Below are positions 1 to 8,222 of a DNA stretch of 64,000 nucleotides, in pieces; the first letter of the stretch is position 1; the number at the start of each line of letters is the position of its first letter. The stretch is from contig NZ_QZVS01000088.1 in the NCBI RefSeq assembly GCF_003602235.1, positions 1 to 64,000 of the forward strand, in the 5' to 3' direction. A model generated the notes under the pieces. The model had not been told where the DNA came from and did no database searches. It saw nothing but the letters and a program-made list of their open reading frames with translations. The position numbers were made by a program, and so were the translations under genes. Source of the DNA: Cryobacterium melibiosiphilum. GTDB lineage: Bacteria; Actinomycetota; Actinomycetes; Actinomycetales; Microbacteriaceae.

Positions 1-156
1 ACTCGACCCTGTCGTTGCGCGGTGGTACTTCGGCAGCCGGTCCGCTTCCAGCGCCCGATCCACCGTTCCCCGCGACACCCCGACGACTCTGCCGATCTCC
101 CGTTTCGAGTGCTGCCCCGTTGAAAACAGCTGGCGTATCCTCGCCCAATCGTCCAT
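1..156 (-). CDS. istA: IS21-family transposase IstA, N-terminal part
   Basis: This is a partial ORF starting at the ATG complementary to 154-156 and running off the left edge (52 codons). The N-terminus reads MDDWARIRQLFSTGQ, followed by KREIGRVVGVSRGTVDRAL. That is the helix-turn-helix with which IstA proteins recognise the element ends; the DDE catalytic core would lie outside the window. A GGAGGG ribosome-binding site precedes the start. Placement immediately inside the repeat-bearing terminus supports the call. Confidence 0.75.
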   Translation of the reverse strand, partial: MDDWARIRQLFSTGQHSKREIGRVVGVSRGTVDRALEADRLPKYHRATTGSS

Positions 157-181
157 ATTGATCACCCTCCATAGTGGCTGG

Positions 182-219
182 TGGCCCTATTTTCAAACGG
201 CGATATTGGCCCTATTTTC
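182..219. repeat. IS21-type subterminal direct repeats (2 x 13 bp)
   Basis: TGGCCCTATTTTC occurs at 182-194 and again at 207-219, 25 bp apart, between the transposase start and the element terminus. Such arrays are transposase binding sites in IS21 relatives; here this is inferred from position. Confidence 0.65.
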
Positions 220-428
220 GGTCGGCGTTAACACAGGTTCGTCCACTTCTTGGATCCGCCACGGAATCTGCCGATGACGAAGAACGCCGGCGTCTGGCGT
301 GGGAAACGGCTCCGCCCGTATGGGGTCCCGCTTACGGACGGTTTGGTGAAGACCGCCGAGGTCACACGACCGGAAGGTATCCGGGCCTGTGCAGTCTCTC
401 GGAAAATGGGCAGCAATTGGGCTTCACG

Positions 429-1259
429 TCAGCCTCGGACGTTCACGATCCCGGCCTGCGAACACGATTGGGGCTGATCCCGCGCAACACCAGAAGGGTC
501 ACCGAACCGGACAGGATCCAGGACCGTCTCCACCCAGCCTCTGTTCGGATCGCTGGCTATGTAGAACTCGCTCGTGGACCATTTTGTAAGCATGGCCTCC
601 GCTGCAACTTGACGTTGGGCATCCTTCTCGGCCATCGACGTCAGATATTCGGATTCCCACGCGCACAGCCAGGTGTAGTGAGCGACGACGTTGCCAGCGC
701 CTGATTGCATCATGCCCGCCGAGCTTGATCCCGAATCCAAGCCTTCTGGCACGCCAGTCGGATAGGCAGCCCCCGCAGGCAAAGGATCCTCCATCGCGTC
801 GATCGCGGCCTGATACTCGAAGTACCCTGTGCCTGTGGTCACCCGGGCAGGACCTTGAGGAGTGTCGGTAACCACCGACGTCACCGTGCCGTCGACGCTG
901 GCCTCTGGGGCAGGCGCGTCGCCAACGAGGCGCGGAACCAGCACGATGAGAAGTGTCGCCGCGGCACCTGCCGAGAGCATGAATACCAGGGTTCGGCGAG
1001 TAGGCCGCGATCGACCGCGTAATGACGATACTGACGAGGAGCCGTCAAGTTCTTGCCCAAGAATTTCGGCGGGCGATCCAAACCTCGAGAGCGACGCGGT
1101 CGCGTCCGCGTCCGGAGTGTCGACCTGGACCAGCTCGCGGAGATGGGCGCCGATCTCTTCCCGGAGTTCTGCCCGACGGGCCGTAGTGATCGACACGGCG
1201 GCCTCATCGAACTGCCGCAAGAACTGCGTCACAAACGGGTGATCTGCATCAGAAGTCAT
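429..1259 (-). CDS. HAAS-domain membrane protein
   Basis: 276 aa. Residues 8-70 (FLRQFDEAAVSITTARRAEL and onward, to ILGQEL) resemble the HAAS/DUF1700-type helical signalling domain that often sits N-terminal in membrane proteins partnered with PadR regulators. A basic stretch (RGRSRPTRR) precedes one transmembrane helix around residues 90-112. The remaining 160 residues are predicted extracytoplasmic and are not recognised. No PadR gene is adjacent, so this looks like an orphan member. Function unknown. Confidence 0.65.
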   Translation of the reverse strand: MTSDADHPFVTQFLRQFDEAAVSITTARRAELREEIGAHLRELVQVDTPDADATASLSRFGSPAEILGQELDGSSSVSSLRGRSRPTRRTLVFMLSAGAAATLLIVLVPRLVGDAPAPEASVDGTVTSVVTDTPQGPARVTTGTGYFEYQAAIDAMEDPLPAGAAYPTGVPEGLDSGSSSAGMMQSGAGNVVAHYTWLCAWESEYLTSMAEKDAQRQVAAEAMLTKWSTSEFYIASDPNRGWVETVLDPVRFGDPSGVARDQPQSCSQAGIVNVRG

Positions 1260-1476
1260 CGCGGTTCCCCTCTATCGTGATTCTTTGGAATAGTCGCCAG
1301 CAGCGACGTGACGGAGCCTGAGAATTTCTCCCAGTCCACGCTGCGACTCAGCCAACGCATTAGGGGATTCACTGCCGGAACGTTGTCGCTGTCCCATTCA
1401 TGAGTGGATATGGGCAATGAGATTACGAAACCTCACCTCCAGATATGACGTTGCCGCCGGATGCCACAGCAGAGTA

Positions 1477-2160
1477 TCAACGGTTCTCACGTGCGGAAGG
1501 AACCGCGGGGCTTTCGACCTCGTTTGGCACACGCCGGTCAAGAGACACTGCCGCGACCAAAGCTCCACAGGATACAGCGACGGCCGAGAGGCTGCCCGGC
1601 TGAATGAACACGCCCACAACGAACAGCAACATTGCCGCTATGTATCCGGCCGTGCGGAACCGAGGCCGCGACAAAAGCCCAGCAGTCAGGATGACGATAA
1701 CGGCAGTGGCAAGCACGACCGTCACGGCGAGAAGAGGCTGAACCCAGTAATTGACACCGGGTGCCTGATCAAGAGGACGCGGGCTTGTCGCGTACCAGTT
1801 GGACCAGCTGAACATGGCAATGGGCAGGATTGAGATGCCTGCCATGAGCCGCGACTGCGTCCCCGCACGTTGCGGGTCGGCCGTGGCGACAGCGAGAGCG
1901 ATCAGGAGAATCACGCCGTACACACCGTAGGTGGCCGCCCCAACGCCGATGTAGCCGATACCGTCCGCGCAATAGAACGAGCCGGGGTCGTCGCTGCCCA
2001 TCTGGAGGAAACTGCATTGGAAGTGCAGGTCGTCACGTACCAGGGTCAGCAGGAAACCGCTCCCCGCCAGTACGGAGACGACGAAGCCGAGACTCAGACT
2101 CAGTATCGCGCTGCCCCTCGGACTCACGGCGTCCCGCTCATGAGGCCTTGCCCACTCCAC
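1477..2160 (-). CDS. Hypothetical polytopic membrane protein
   Basis: 227 aa with about five or six hydrophobic segments (near residues 20-40, 70-90, 100-120, 140-165, 170-190 and the C-terminus). There is a Cys-containing extracytoplasmic loop (CSFLQMGSDDPGSFYCADG) between the first two helices. The family was not recognised. Same strand as the HAAS protein but separated by about 220 bp in which I see nothing. Confidence 0.55.
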   Translation of the reverse strand: MEWARPHERDAVSPRGSAILSLSLGFVVSVLAGSGFLLTLVRDDLHFQCSFLQMGSDDPGSFYCADGIGYIGVGAATYGVYGVILLIALAVATADPQRAGTQSRLMAGISILPIAMFSWSNWYATSPRPLDQAPGVNYWVQPLLAVTVVLATAVIVILTAGLLSRPRFRTAGYIAAMLLFVVGVFIQPGSLSAVAVSCGALVAAVSLDRRVPNEVESPAVPSARENR

Positions 2161-2355
2161 TACGATTCATCCGCCCACCCTATTGTGCGGCTGGCATGAC
2201 CTACAAAAGCACTGCGAATGCGCCCCCACTCGGAATCTGACGCTCTGAGGCGGGTGAGGTACACGGGGCCGGTCGTAGCTCGCAACCCGATCGCCCGTCT
2301 TTCAAGCTGACTCAGCTTTCGCGCACAGACGGATCCAGAACTCGTGGCGTCCCGT

Positions 2356-2396
2356 AGAGGGTTCTGCGACACAGCGTCGGCAAGCTCGGCCGCCGG
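2356..2396 (+). repeat. Dispersed repeat, copy A (in gene-free stretch 2161-2532)
   Basis: One of three related 41-45 bp segments (others at 5675-5719 and 11245-11289) sharing AGGGTTC, GACACA, a CGG-rich centre and a CCGCC(G/A)G end, all in the same orientation. This copy lacks four bases (CCCT) after AGGGTTC. The surrounding 372 bp contain no gene I can support. Confidence 0.55.
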
Positions 2397-2532
2397 CTGC
2401 TGTGCCTCTAAATCAATGCCGTTCGCCGTCCGGCTGTCGAAAGAGACCAGGAGTCTCTCAGCGCACTCCTCAGCCCACCTCGCGATGAGGCGTCGGTCAG
2501 CTTCGCTGAGTGATTGCGGGGGAAGGCGGGTC

Positions 2533-2760
2533 TTACTTGGTCGTGCGGCCTCGCCCCGGCCGTCTAAGACCGAACATAATCAGGATGATGCCAACGATGG
2601 CGAGGATGAGCCCAATGAAAAGCCACATCTTGCTGCCCGTCATGAAGCTTCCCGGGATCAGATTCATGCCCTGACCCGTCCAGATTCCACCAATGATCAG
2701 AGCCATCACGCCGACTGTGATCAACGTCATGCGTCCGATGCGACTAGTCATGTCTCCCAA
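2533..2760 (-). CDS. Small two-helix membrane protein
   Basis: 75 aa with two predicted transmembrane helices (about 12-28 and 44-66) and a basic tail (RRPGRGRTTK). An alternative start three codons downstream (MTSRIGRM) is possible. It resembles small conserved actinobacterial membrane proteins of unknown function, and nothing around it suggests a role. Confidence 0.55.
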   Translation of the reverse strand: MGDMTSRIGRMTLITVGVMALIIGGIWTGQGMNLIPGSFMTGSKMWLFIGLILAIVGIILIMFGLRRPGRGRTTK

Positions 2761-2947
2761 AGTACTCTGACCGGGTCTATCGTCGTCCGGTAGAGGTCCG
2801 GCCTGGGGGACGCCTGAAGTAAGAATCGCGAGAGCTGTCGCCGTGAAGGCCGCCGTCGATCAGAATCCGTAGATCGTGGCGAGCTTTTCCGGCAGCAGCA
2901 CTGGATGTGGAAGGTCGCGCAGACACTGACTGAAGCACCTCTTACTA

Positions 2948-2982
2948 TTGACAGTCGATATATATCGATTGATAATCGATAG
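2948..2982 (+). promoter_or_regulatory. Leaderless promoter with XRE operator
   Basis: TTGACA (2948-2953), a 17-bp spacer and GATAAT (2971-2976) form a near-consensus promoter whose expected transcription start falls on the ATG at 2983. The spacer carries a perfect 14-bp palindrome, TCGATATATATCGA (2955-2968). It overlaps a second inverted repeat, TATCGAT-N5-ATCGATA (2963-2981), that spans the -10. Both are well placed for repression by the XRE protein encoded downstream. Confidence 0.75.
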
Positions 2983-3465
2983 ATGACCCTTGACAAACTT
3001 CGACCTTCGCCTGCATTGACCGTTGGGTCCTGGACGGCACTCGGCCTGCTGGCCGTCGTCATTCTTGTTGGCGGAATTCTCCTTTTTCCCGTTTCTGCAT
3101 CCGTCGCTCGCGACAATCCTGAGTTTGCTGATCTGCGCACTCCACTGCTAGGGCTGGCCTTGGCCATCGTCGTCTGTGCAGAGACCGTGCTTGCCGTGAC
3201 GGCGCTCTTGGTCGGGTATATCCTTCAGGACCGGATCTTCGATCGCGCCGCCGCACGAGCGGTCGACCTGCTGGTGCTGACGGTGCTCGTCGCGACGGTT
3301 CTGACAGCGGCTCTCCTGCCGTTCATTCCGGGCCCGCCGCCTTTGGCGCTCCTAATACTTGGGGGCGTCCTCGTCGGAATCGCGCTGACTCTCGTTCTCA
3401 GCGTTCTCCGGTCGCTGCTGCGCCGGGCGGTCCTCATGCGGGTCGAGCTCGACGAGGTCGTGTAG
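2983..3465 (+). CDS. DUF2975 family membrane protein
   Basis: 160 aa with four predicted transmembrane helices (about 16-38, 55-80, 88-112, 116-140), matching the size and layout of DUF2975 proteins, which in Gram-positive bacteria are typically encoded directly before a small XRE regulator. The stop codon TAG (3463-3465) overlaps the GTG of the next gene by one base, so translation is probably coupled. The start is fixed by the leaderless promoter. Biochemical function unknown. Confidence 0.8.
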   Translation: MTLDKLRPSPALTVGSWTALGLLAVVILVGGILLFPVSASVARDNPEFADLRTPLLGLALAIVVCAETVLAVTALLVGYILQDRIFDRAAARAVDLLVLTVLVATVLTAALLPFIPGPPPLALLILGGVLVGIALTLVLSVLRSLLRRAVLMRVELDEVV

Positions 3466-3686
3466 TGGCCGTACGGATCCTTGTCGATCGTCTGCTCGTG
3501 GAACGCGGCATGTCCGTCGGCGACTTCGCCGCAGCGATTGGCATCACCCCGGCAAACGTGGCGGTCCTCAAAAACGGGCGTGCTCGAGCCATCCGGTTTT
3601 CCACCCTCGATGCGATCTGCCGAGTCCTGCACTGCCAGCCCGGCGACATCCTGGCCTGGGATGACGAGAAGCCCGCCGCCTCGTGA
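3465..3686 (+). CDS. XRE-family (YozG-type) transcriptional regulator
   Basis: 73 aa made up of one Cro/CI-type helix-turn-helix. GMSVGDFAAAIGITPANVAVLKNG supplies helices 2-3, and FSTLDAICRVLHCQPGDIL is the typical end of the domain. GTG start overlapping the stop of the DUF2975 gene. By family it should autoregulate the two-gene operon through the palindromes between the -35 and -10 at 2948-2982. Confidence 0.85.
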   Translation: MAVRILVDRLLVERGMSVGDFAAAIGITPANVAVLKNGRARAIRFSTLDAICRVLHCQPGDILAWDDEKPAAS

Positions 3687-3704
3687 TTACGGAAGAGTCC
3701 CGTT

Positions 3705-3726
3705 CAGGGTTCCCCTGTGAACCCGG
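3705..3726 (+). terminator. Hairpin after DUF2975-XRE operon
   Basis: GGGTTC (3707-3712) pairs with GAACCC (3719-3724) across a 6-nt loop, about 20 bp after the XRE stop. There is no U tract, as is common in actinobacteria. The core AGGGTTCCCCT resembles the start of the dispersed repeat. Confidence 0.45.
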
Positions 3727-3763
3727 CGGCTGTCAGTTCTCAGTCGGCCTGCGGCCGTCTCTT

Positions 3764-4018
3764 TCAACGTGCGGCTTGACGCTCCTCGTGCGCAAGACCG
3801 CGGAAATAGCTGGTGAAGTAAAGGTAGCCTCCGCCGAACCCCACCATCGCGCCGATGGCGAGTAAACCGCCGCCCACACTGCGGGGCGCGACGCCGAACA
3901 GCAGATCGAGTGCGATCACGAACGCGCCAAGAGCCGCTAGGAAGAATCCCGTGGCTACTACTACCGGCCATAACGGCCGTCGTGCTGTCCGCGCCGGTCC
4001 GTCGTTTGCCATGGTCAA
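3764..4018 (-). CDS. Small hypothetical membrane protein
   Basis: 84 aa with a basic N-terminus (ARTARRPLWP) and two transmembrane helices (about 17-40 and 48-66), then a short charged tail. Convergent with the DUF2975-XRE operon. Family not recognised; the 262-bp gap that follows (4019-4280) holds nothing I can name. Confidence 0.5.
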   Translation of the reverse strand: MTMANDGPARTARRPLWPVVVATGFFLAALGAFVIALDLLFGVAPRSVGGGLLAIGAMVGFGGGYLYFTSYFRGLAHEERQAAR

Positions 4019-4280
4019 ACCCTACTGGCGGACCAGCTCTCGACGGCAACCCACTCCGTGCAAACCCTCCAAGTGAAACCGAACCGTTCTGCAGTGAATC
4101 GAAAGTCCAGCGACGGATTCTGTATCAGTCAAGGTTGGTTATGAAACATCCAATCAGTGAAGAGGCGAATCGAGTTGCAAGGGTGGATGATGGTCACCGG
4201 CCTGCATGTATCCACGCCCAGGGTCACGAATCGATTCGGGAACGGGCGACTTTGGTAAGTGCTGCTAACGTCGAGGGCCT

Positions 4281-4676
4281 ATGGGGCTCACACGAACGCG
4301 TCACCGCGACGTCATCGTCTTCATCACGATTGTGGGTTGCGCTCTCATCCTGGCGTATTTCGGACGGATCGCTTGGCTCTACATTGGCGCCACAGAGGGG
4401 GATGTGCCACCCGCCTCGTCGATCTCGCTCCCCGCGGGGAGCGAGATTTTAAGTGACACTTCCGTTTGTGCGTCAGGCGGTTGTTGGTCACTCTTTGAGG
4501 TGCGCCCGCCGGACGACTCGTCGCCGAGTCAGCTTGCTACGGAGCTCGGCACGACTCCACAAGCTCGCGTCTCAGGCTCCTTTCTAGACCCTCGAGCTAT
4601 TCGGCTGTGTGCCGAGCCGAAGGGTGACTCGCTTCTCATCAGAGCTGACTATTGGTCGTCTGGATGCCTGCCGTGA
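4281..4676 (+). CDS. Hypothetical membrane-anchored protein
   Basis: 131 aa with one N-terminal transmembrane helix (residues 10-32) and an extracytoplasmic domain containing four Cys (SVCASGGCW, RLCAE, SSGCLP), which could form two disulfides. Positively charged RTRHR before the helix fits N-in topology. Not recognised. Confidence 0.5.
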   Translation: MGLTRTRHRDVIVFITIVGCALILAYFGRIAWLYIGATEGDVPPASSISLPAGSEILSDTSVCASGGCWSLFEVRPPDDSSPSQLATELGTTPQARVSGSFLDPRAIRLCAEPKGDSLLIRADYWSSGCLP

Positions 4677-5086
4677 GCGCATAGTTGCGCCGAGATCACA
4701 GGCGCCGACGGTCAACTCGATCAATGCCGGCTCCGTGAGCTTCAATTTCTGACTCCCGTCCGGCGTGTCTTCGGAGGGGTGCACTGCAAGGCCTGTCGCA
4801 TCCGTCCCGTCGTCTGTGGCCTTTTCGGTTTCTTCTGGCCCGAGCTCGTGTTTCGCCCGCACGGATCCGGCACTCTCATTCATAATCGTTTTTCGGTTGC
4901 TGCGCCCCTGAGCCCGCAATGAAGCGAGTCCGTAGTACGTTCCAAAATGCCACCCAGCTGTTCAACGCCGGCTCGAAGAACTGGCGGCGGATTCTGTGCC
5001 CCCTGAAGGTTCGAGCCGAGAATCGTTCGGGGACCAGGCGGCAGCCTCTCACCACGACTGCCAGGGCGTCTGGCCAGCCCCGCAGG
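4677..5086. other. Gene-poor stretch with one doubtful ORF
   Basis: 410 bp without a gene I can defend. A minus-strand ORF covering 4584-4919 starts with MNESAGSVRAKHELGPEE and has plausible acidic composition. However it overlaps the end of the preceding gene and its C-terminus looks non-coding, so I leave it as a possibility only. Confidence 0.3.
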
Positions 5087-5512
5087 TCAGTCGCTTGTCC
5101 ACATGCCATCGACGGTGTTCGCGTAAGACAGTTGTGCCACGTTATTGCTCCGGGCGTCGTCGTACTCGAGGACGACCCAGTCTGACTGATGGCCATCTGC
5201 GCCGAGTGTCTTGTTGAACTTCGCCGCAACGTCTCGGTCCGCGAACTTGTACACCGAAACCTCCTCTGATCGCAGCGCCTGGATGCAGCCGACCTTAGGA
5301 CATACATCCTCTGTGACGTACGCCGCGTTGGTGACGGGAAGCCCCGGAAGGCTCTCAAACCCCGCCAACACCTCATCGATCGTCATCGCTGACCTTGGTT
5401 CAATTAGACCCTGGATACCGCCACGCAGCGGGTTGCCGCCGAACAGATAGAACACCGCCGCTATAGCGACCACCATGAGACCCGCGACAACCACGATGAG
5501 ACGTTTAGACAT
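5087..5512 (-). CDS. Hypothetical membrane-anchored protein
   Basis: 141 aa. An N-terminal helix (RLIVVVAGLMVVAIAAVFYL) anchors a soluble extracytoplasmic domain with a Cys pair (DVCPKVGC) and a C-terminal part reading VYKFADRDVAAKFNKTL. The overall plan resembles the protein at 4281-4676, but no homology is obvious. Function unknown. Confidence 0.6.
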   Translation of the reverse strand: MSKRLIVVVAGLMVVAIAAVFYLFGGNPLRGGIQGLIEPRSAMTIDEVLAGFESLPGLPVTNAAYVTEDVCPKVGCIQALRSEEVSVYKFADRDVAAKFNKTLGADGHQSDWVVLEYDDARSNNVAQLSYANTVDGMWTSD

Positions 5513-6082
5513 GACCGCAGCTTATCCAGCACGCTTCACCGCAACCGCCGGCATTCAACGAATCGGGCGGGACTGCCCGAAGCCGATGTGTCGTCCCAGC
5601 CTTGGAATCAGCGTGATGCTCACCACAGGTGAGCGCTTCAGCTACGGCGGTGAGCTGCCCCACAAGGTCGCCATTGAGGGTTCCCCTATGACACAACTCC
5701 GGCGCATTCGACCGCCAGGTGGTTTGGCCTCAGATCTGCAGCGCTCGACGTCCCCTTTACGGTCACGTGGTGTTGCATGTCGCGCTGGCCGGTTGTGGCG
5801 AGTTCCACGGTTTGTCGAGGCGGGCCTGAATGGAGATCCGCTCACACGTGCTCGCAGGGCGATGCCGTCCAAGATGATGAAGAGCACGACGTGGCCTCTA
5901 CAGCCCGCCCCTGGTTCAAAAGACCTTGTCGATGGACGATCACAGCGAGTCGTCACCGAAACTACCGACAATTCACAGATAAAGACGATATCGTACTGTT
6001 ATTGCTTTGCGGCCTCATCTCCGCGCGCGACTCCATATTCCGCATCCTCAGGGCTGTGCAGCACACGACAGGACAAGGCACT
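5513..6082. other. Gene-free stretch containing repeat copy B
   Basis: 570 bp between divergent genes. ORFs here are short and lack family features. It holds the second copy of the dispersed repeat (5675-5719). Whether decayed genes lie here cannot be told by eye. Confidence 0.4.
5675..5719 (+). repeat. Dispersed repeat, copy B
   Basis: It starts TGAGGGTTCCCCTATGACAC and aligns without gaps to copy C (11245-11289) over 45 bp, ending in ACCGCCAGG. Same orientation as copies A and C. Confidence 0.55.
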
Positions 6083-6754
6083 GTGATCGACGCGAAGACT
6101 TTTGACTTTCTCCATGACATCACCGAAAACAACACCAAGGAGTGGTTCGAGGAAAACCGGGATGCCTACAACAACGTCCTTGCGAACCTCGCCGAGGTCT
6201 CCCAGGCTCTGATTACCGGGTTCGACAAGGAGGACGCAGGTTTCGCTGCTGCGAATCCCGACCCCCGGCGGACGATTTCTCGCATCCACCGGGATATGCG
6301 CTTCGCGAAACCGGGCAAACCTCGATTCAAGTCGGACTTCTTCCTCGCGTTCAAGGCCCCGGCGGCCGCCCCAGCCATCGCCGGGTACTACCTGCACGTC
6401 GAGCCAGGCAACGTGTACTCCGGTGGCGGTGCCTTCACTCCGCAGCGGCCGGAACTGACTCGCATCCGCAAGCGGATGGCCGGTTCCTACGAAAAGTGGC
6501 TTGCCGTCGTGGAGTCGGAACCGATGACACGCATGTTCCCGCACGGGTTGACCAGCCCGGGAAATTTGAAGATCGCGCCCCAGGGCTACGACCCTGACGA
6601 CCCGGCGATCGAGTACCTGCGGATGAAGGGGTATTGCGCGAACCGGCCGATGACGATGGCACGCGTCGAGGAATCCGAGTCGATGTCCGACATCGTCGAG
6701 ACGTTCAGCACAGTCCGTCCGCTGGTGGACTACCTGAATGAGGCCGCTCGGTGA
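6083..6754 (+). CDS. DUF2461 family protein (TIGR02453)
   Basis: 223 aa from a GTG at 6083. Family hallmarks are clear: FDFLHDITENNTKEWFEENR at the N-terminus, ISRIHRDMRFAK in the middle, YYLHVEPGNVYSGGGAF, and an end reading RPLVDYLNEAAR. DUF2461 proteins are widespread, cytoplasmic and biochemically uncharacterised. Upstream in-frame sequence lacks family similarity, so the GTG is preferred. The TetR gene begins 31 bp downstream in the same direction. Confidence 0.85.
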   Translation: MIDAKTFDFLHDITENNTKEWFEENRDAYNNVLANLAEVSQALITGFDKEDAGFAAANPDPRRTISRIHRDMRFAKPGKPRFKSDFFLAFKAPAAAPAIAGYYLHVEPGNVYSGGGAFTPQRPELTRIRKRMAGSYEKWLAVVESEPMTRMFPHGLTSPGNLKIAPQGYDPDDPAIEYLRMKGYCANRPMTMARVEESESMSDIVETFSTVRPLVDYLNEAAR

Positions 6755-6785
6755 TCGTTCGGTCAATCCGATATCGTGGCCAACG

Positions 6786-7463
6786 ATGACATTTCCTCCC
6801 CAGCCCGACCCGCCGCGGCGCGGTCGACCTCGCGCCGATCAAGTGGGAGAGGTCGAAAAGCGCATCCTTGACGCCGCGACCACCCTCATTCTCACCCAGG
6901 GATATGCGAAAACCACCGTCGACCAGGTCGCCGCCGCGGCCCGGACGGGAAAGACAACCCTGTACGGGCGGTTCCCGACCAAGCCGGACCTGTTCGCCGC
7001 TGTCATTCGCCGCTCCACCGCGGAATTCGCCCGCGCGGTCACGGTCGGTGAATCTGAGGGGTCCGCTGAGGAGCGTCTCGTGAAGGCCGGTCTCGAATTG
7101 GCTGATGTGACCCTGACCCGGTTCTGCATTGACCTGATGCTCGTCACTGCGGCCGAGTCCGACGCGTTCCCGGAACTAGCGGTCGAAGTCGGCCGCGTCG
7201 GGTTCAGTCAATGCGCCGCTGCGATCGCCGCATGCCTGGCCGAGATCACGACGTTAGGCACGCTCGAGGCGGCAACGCCGCTGGGGGAGCGATTCGTTCA
7301 GATGGCCCTGCATCCGTTGTATATGCGGGCATTCTACGGCGAAGACCTCGCCGGCCTCCGCGAGCAGGCCCGCATCGACGTCGCCCTCGTCGCCCGAATG
7401 TTCTTCGCCTCCCTCGTCACTGCCGCTGACCTGCTGCATGTTCCTTCCGGGGCTGACGCCTGA
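6786..7463 (+). CDS. TetR/AcrR family transcriptional regulator
   Basis: 225 aa from the ATG at 6786. The N-terminal HTH spans about residues 22-66 (ILDAATTLILTQGYAKTTVD, then VAAAARTGKTTLYGRFPTK), followed by an all-helical ligand domain. The GRPRADQ arm before the HTH is typical of AcrR-like members. Probable target: the dehydrogenase-Nth operon, since a near-palindrome lies before it at 8074-8100 (inference). Confidence 0.85.
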   Translation: MTFPPQPDPPRRGRPRADQVGEVEKRILDAATTLILTQGYAKTTVDQVAAAARTGKTTLYGRFPTKPDLFAAVIRRSTAEFARAVTVGESEGSAEERLVKAGLELADVTLTRFCIDLMLVTAAESDAFPELAVEVGRVGFSQCAAAIAACLAEITTLGTLEAATPLGERFVQMALHPLYMRAFYGEDLAGLREQARIDVALVARMFFASLVTAADLLHVPSGADA

Positions 7464-7499
7464 CCACCACCCTCACCCGCAACAGCACGAGGAGCACCT

Positions 7500-7943
7500 G
7501 TGCAAACCGTTGTTGTTTCGACGCGGTCCGCTGCGGCAGATCCGGATGCGCCCCAACTGTTCGCCCGGTCCGCTCCGGAGTCCGTCCACGCCGGATTTCC
7601 CTCGCCCGCCACGGGCTACTACAACGGTCCTGTCGATTTGAACCGCCACTTGATGACGGATCCGACGGCGACATTCATCATTCGAGTCAGCGGCGACAGC
7701 ATGATCGGCGCCGGCATCTGGGACGGTGACGAGGTCATCGTCGACCGGTCGATGAATGCCCGTGACGGGAGCGTCGTCGTCGCCATGGTCGACACCGAGC
7801 TCACGATCAAACGTCTCCGACTCGGTGTCGATGGCGCCGTGCGCCTGGTCCCGGAGAATGCGTCCTACCCGGAGATCGTGCTGGAGGAGATGAGCGAGCT
7901 GGTCATCTGGGGAGTTGTCACGAGGTGCCTGCACCGCCTGTAA
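7500..7943 (+). CDS. umuD: UmuD-like S24 peptidase (orphan)
   Basis: 147 aa from a GTG at 7500 with GAGGAG upstream. S24/UmuD features: a self-cleavage site Ala31-Gly32 before GFPSPA, the catalytic Ser67 in SGDSM, and the general-base Lys104 in LTIKRL. In the SOS system UmuD is autocleaved on RecA filaments and activates the polymerase UmuC. No umuC follows: the next 279 bp are non-coding and then a dehydrogenase starts. I saw no actinobacterial LexA box nearby. Either it serves a UmuC elsewhere or has another role. Confidence 0.85.
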   Translation: MQTVVVSTRSAAADPDAPQLFARSAPESVHAGFPSPATGYYNGPVDLNRHLMTDPTATFIIRVSGDSMIGAGIWDGDEVIVDRSMNARDGSVVVAMVDTELTIKRLRLGVDGAVRLVPENASYPEIVLEEMSELVIWGVVTRCLHRL

Positions 7944-8073
7944 TGCCTCGGATCTTGCGCCGGCCCCTCGCCGCGGACGACCACCCACAGGCGCGAATCG
8001 GCCACCGTAACGGCCAACTAGTGCGGCCCCGATCTGCCAGCAGTCTCCCAGCCACAAACAGGACTACTTCGTA

Positions 8074-8100
8074 CGATTAATGTTAGGCTCATTGTTATCG
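8074..8100 (+). promoter_or_regulatory. Near-palindrome upstream of dehydrogenase operon
   Basis: CGATTAATG (8074-8082) and CATTGTTATCG (8090-8100) form an imperfect inverted repeat in the only AT-rich part of the 7944-8222 intergenic region. It is a candidate operator, perhaps for the TetR protein at 6786-7463. The link is inference. Confidence 0.35.
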
Positions 8101-8222
8101 CCTGGTTCGTCGCGCTGTTGACGGCCGGTTCTTGTCGCTTCGTCGCGACCGTCCACCTCACTCATCGAGCTGCGGCCATCCTTGCGCCCGCAGTCTCTTC
8201 AACGTACCCGTCAGGAACCCCC

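Larger units (their letters stand above)
1..233 (-). mobile_element. IS21-family element, left end (runs off window)
   Basis: The minus strand begins with a TGTTAACG terminus (complement of 226-233), followed by two copies of a 13-bp direct repeat and then the start of a transposase. Multiple short subterminal repeats and TG/CA termini are typical of IS21-family ends. Only about 230 bp lie in the window, so istB and the other end are not visible. The flank at 234-428 shows no recognisable gene, so I cannot say whether a gene was interrupted. Confidence 0.7.

Noticed and set aside
4584-4919. 111-codon minus-strand ORF
   Set aside because: Start region looks plausible but it overlaps a better gene and lacks any family feature; described as doubtful in the gap entry.
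7464-7560. SOS box for umuD
   Set aside because: No CGAAC-N4-GTTCG-like sequence upstream; the gene follows the TetR gene by 36 bp and may be in its transcript.
7944-8222. umuC remnant after umuD
   Set aside because: No frame in this interval shows Y-family polymerase motifs.
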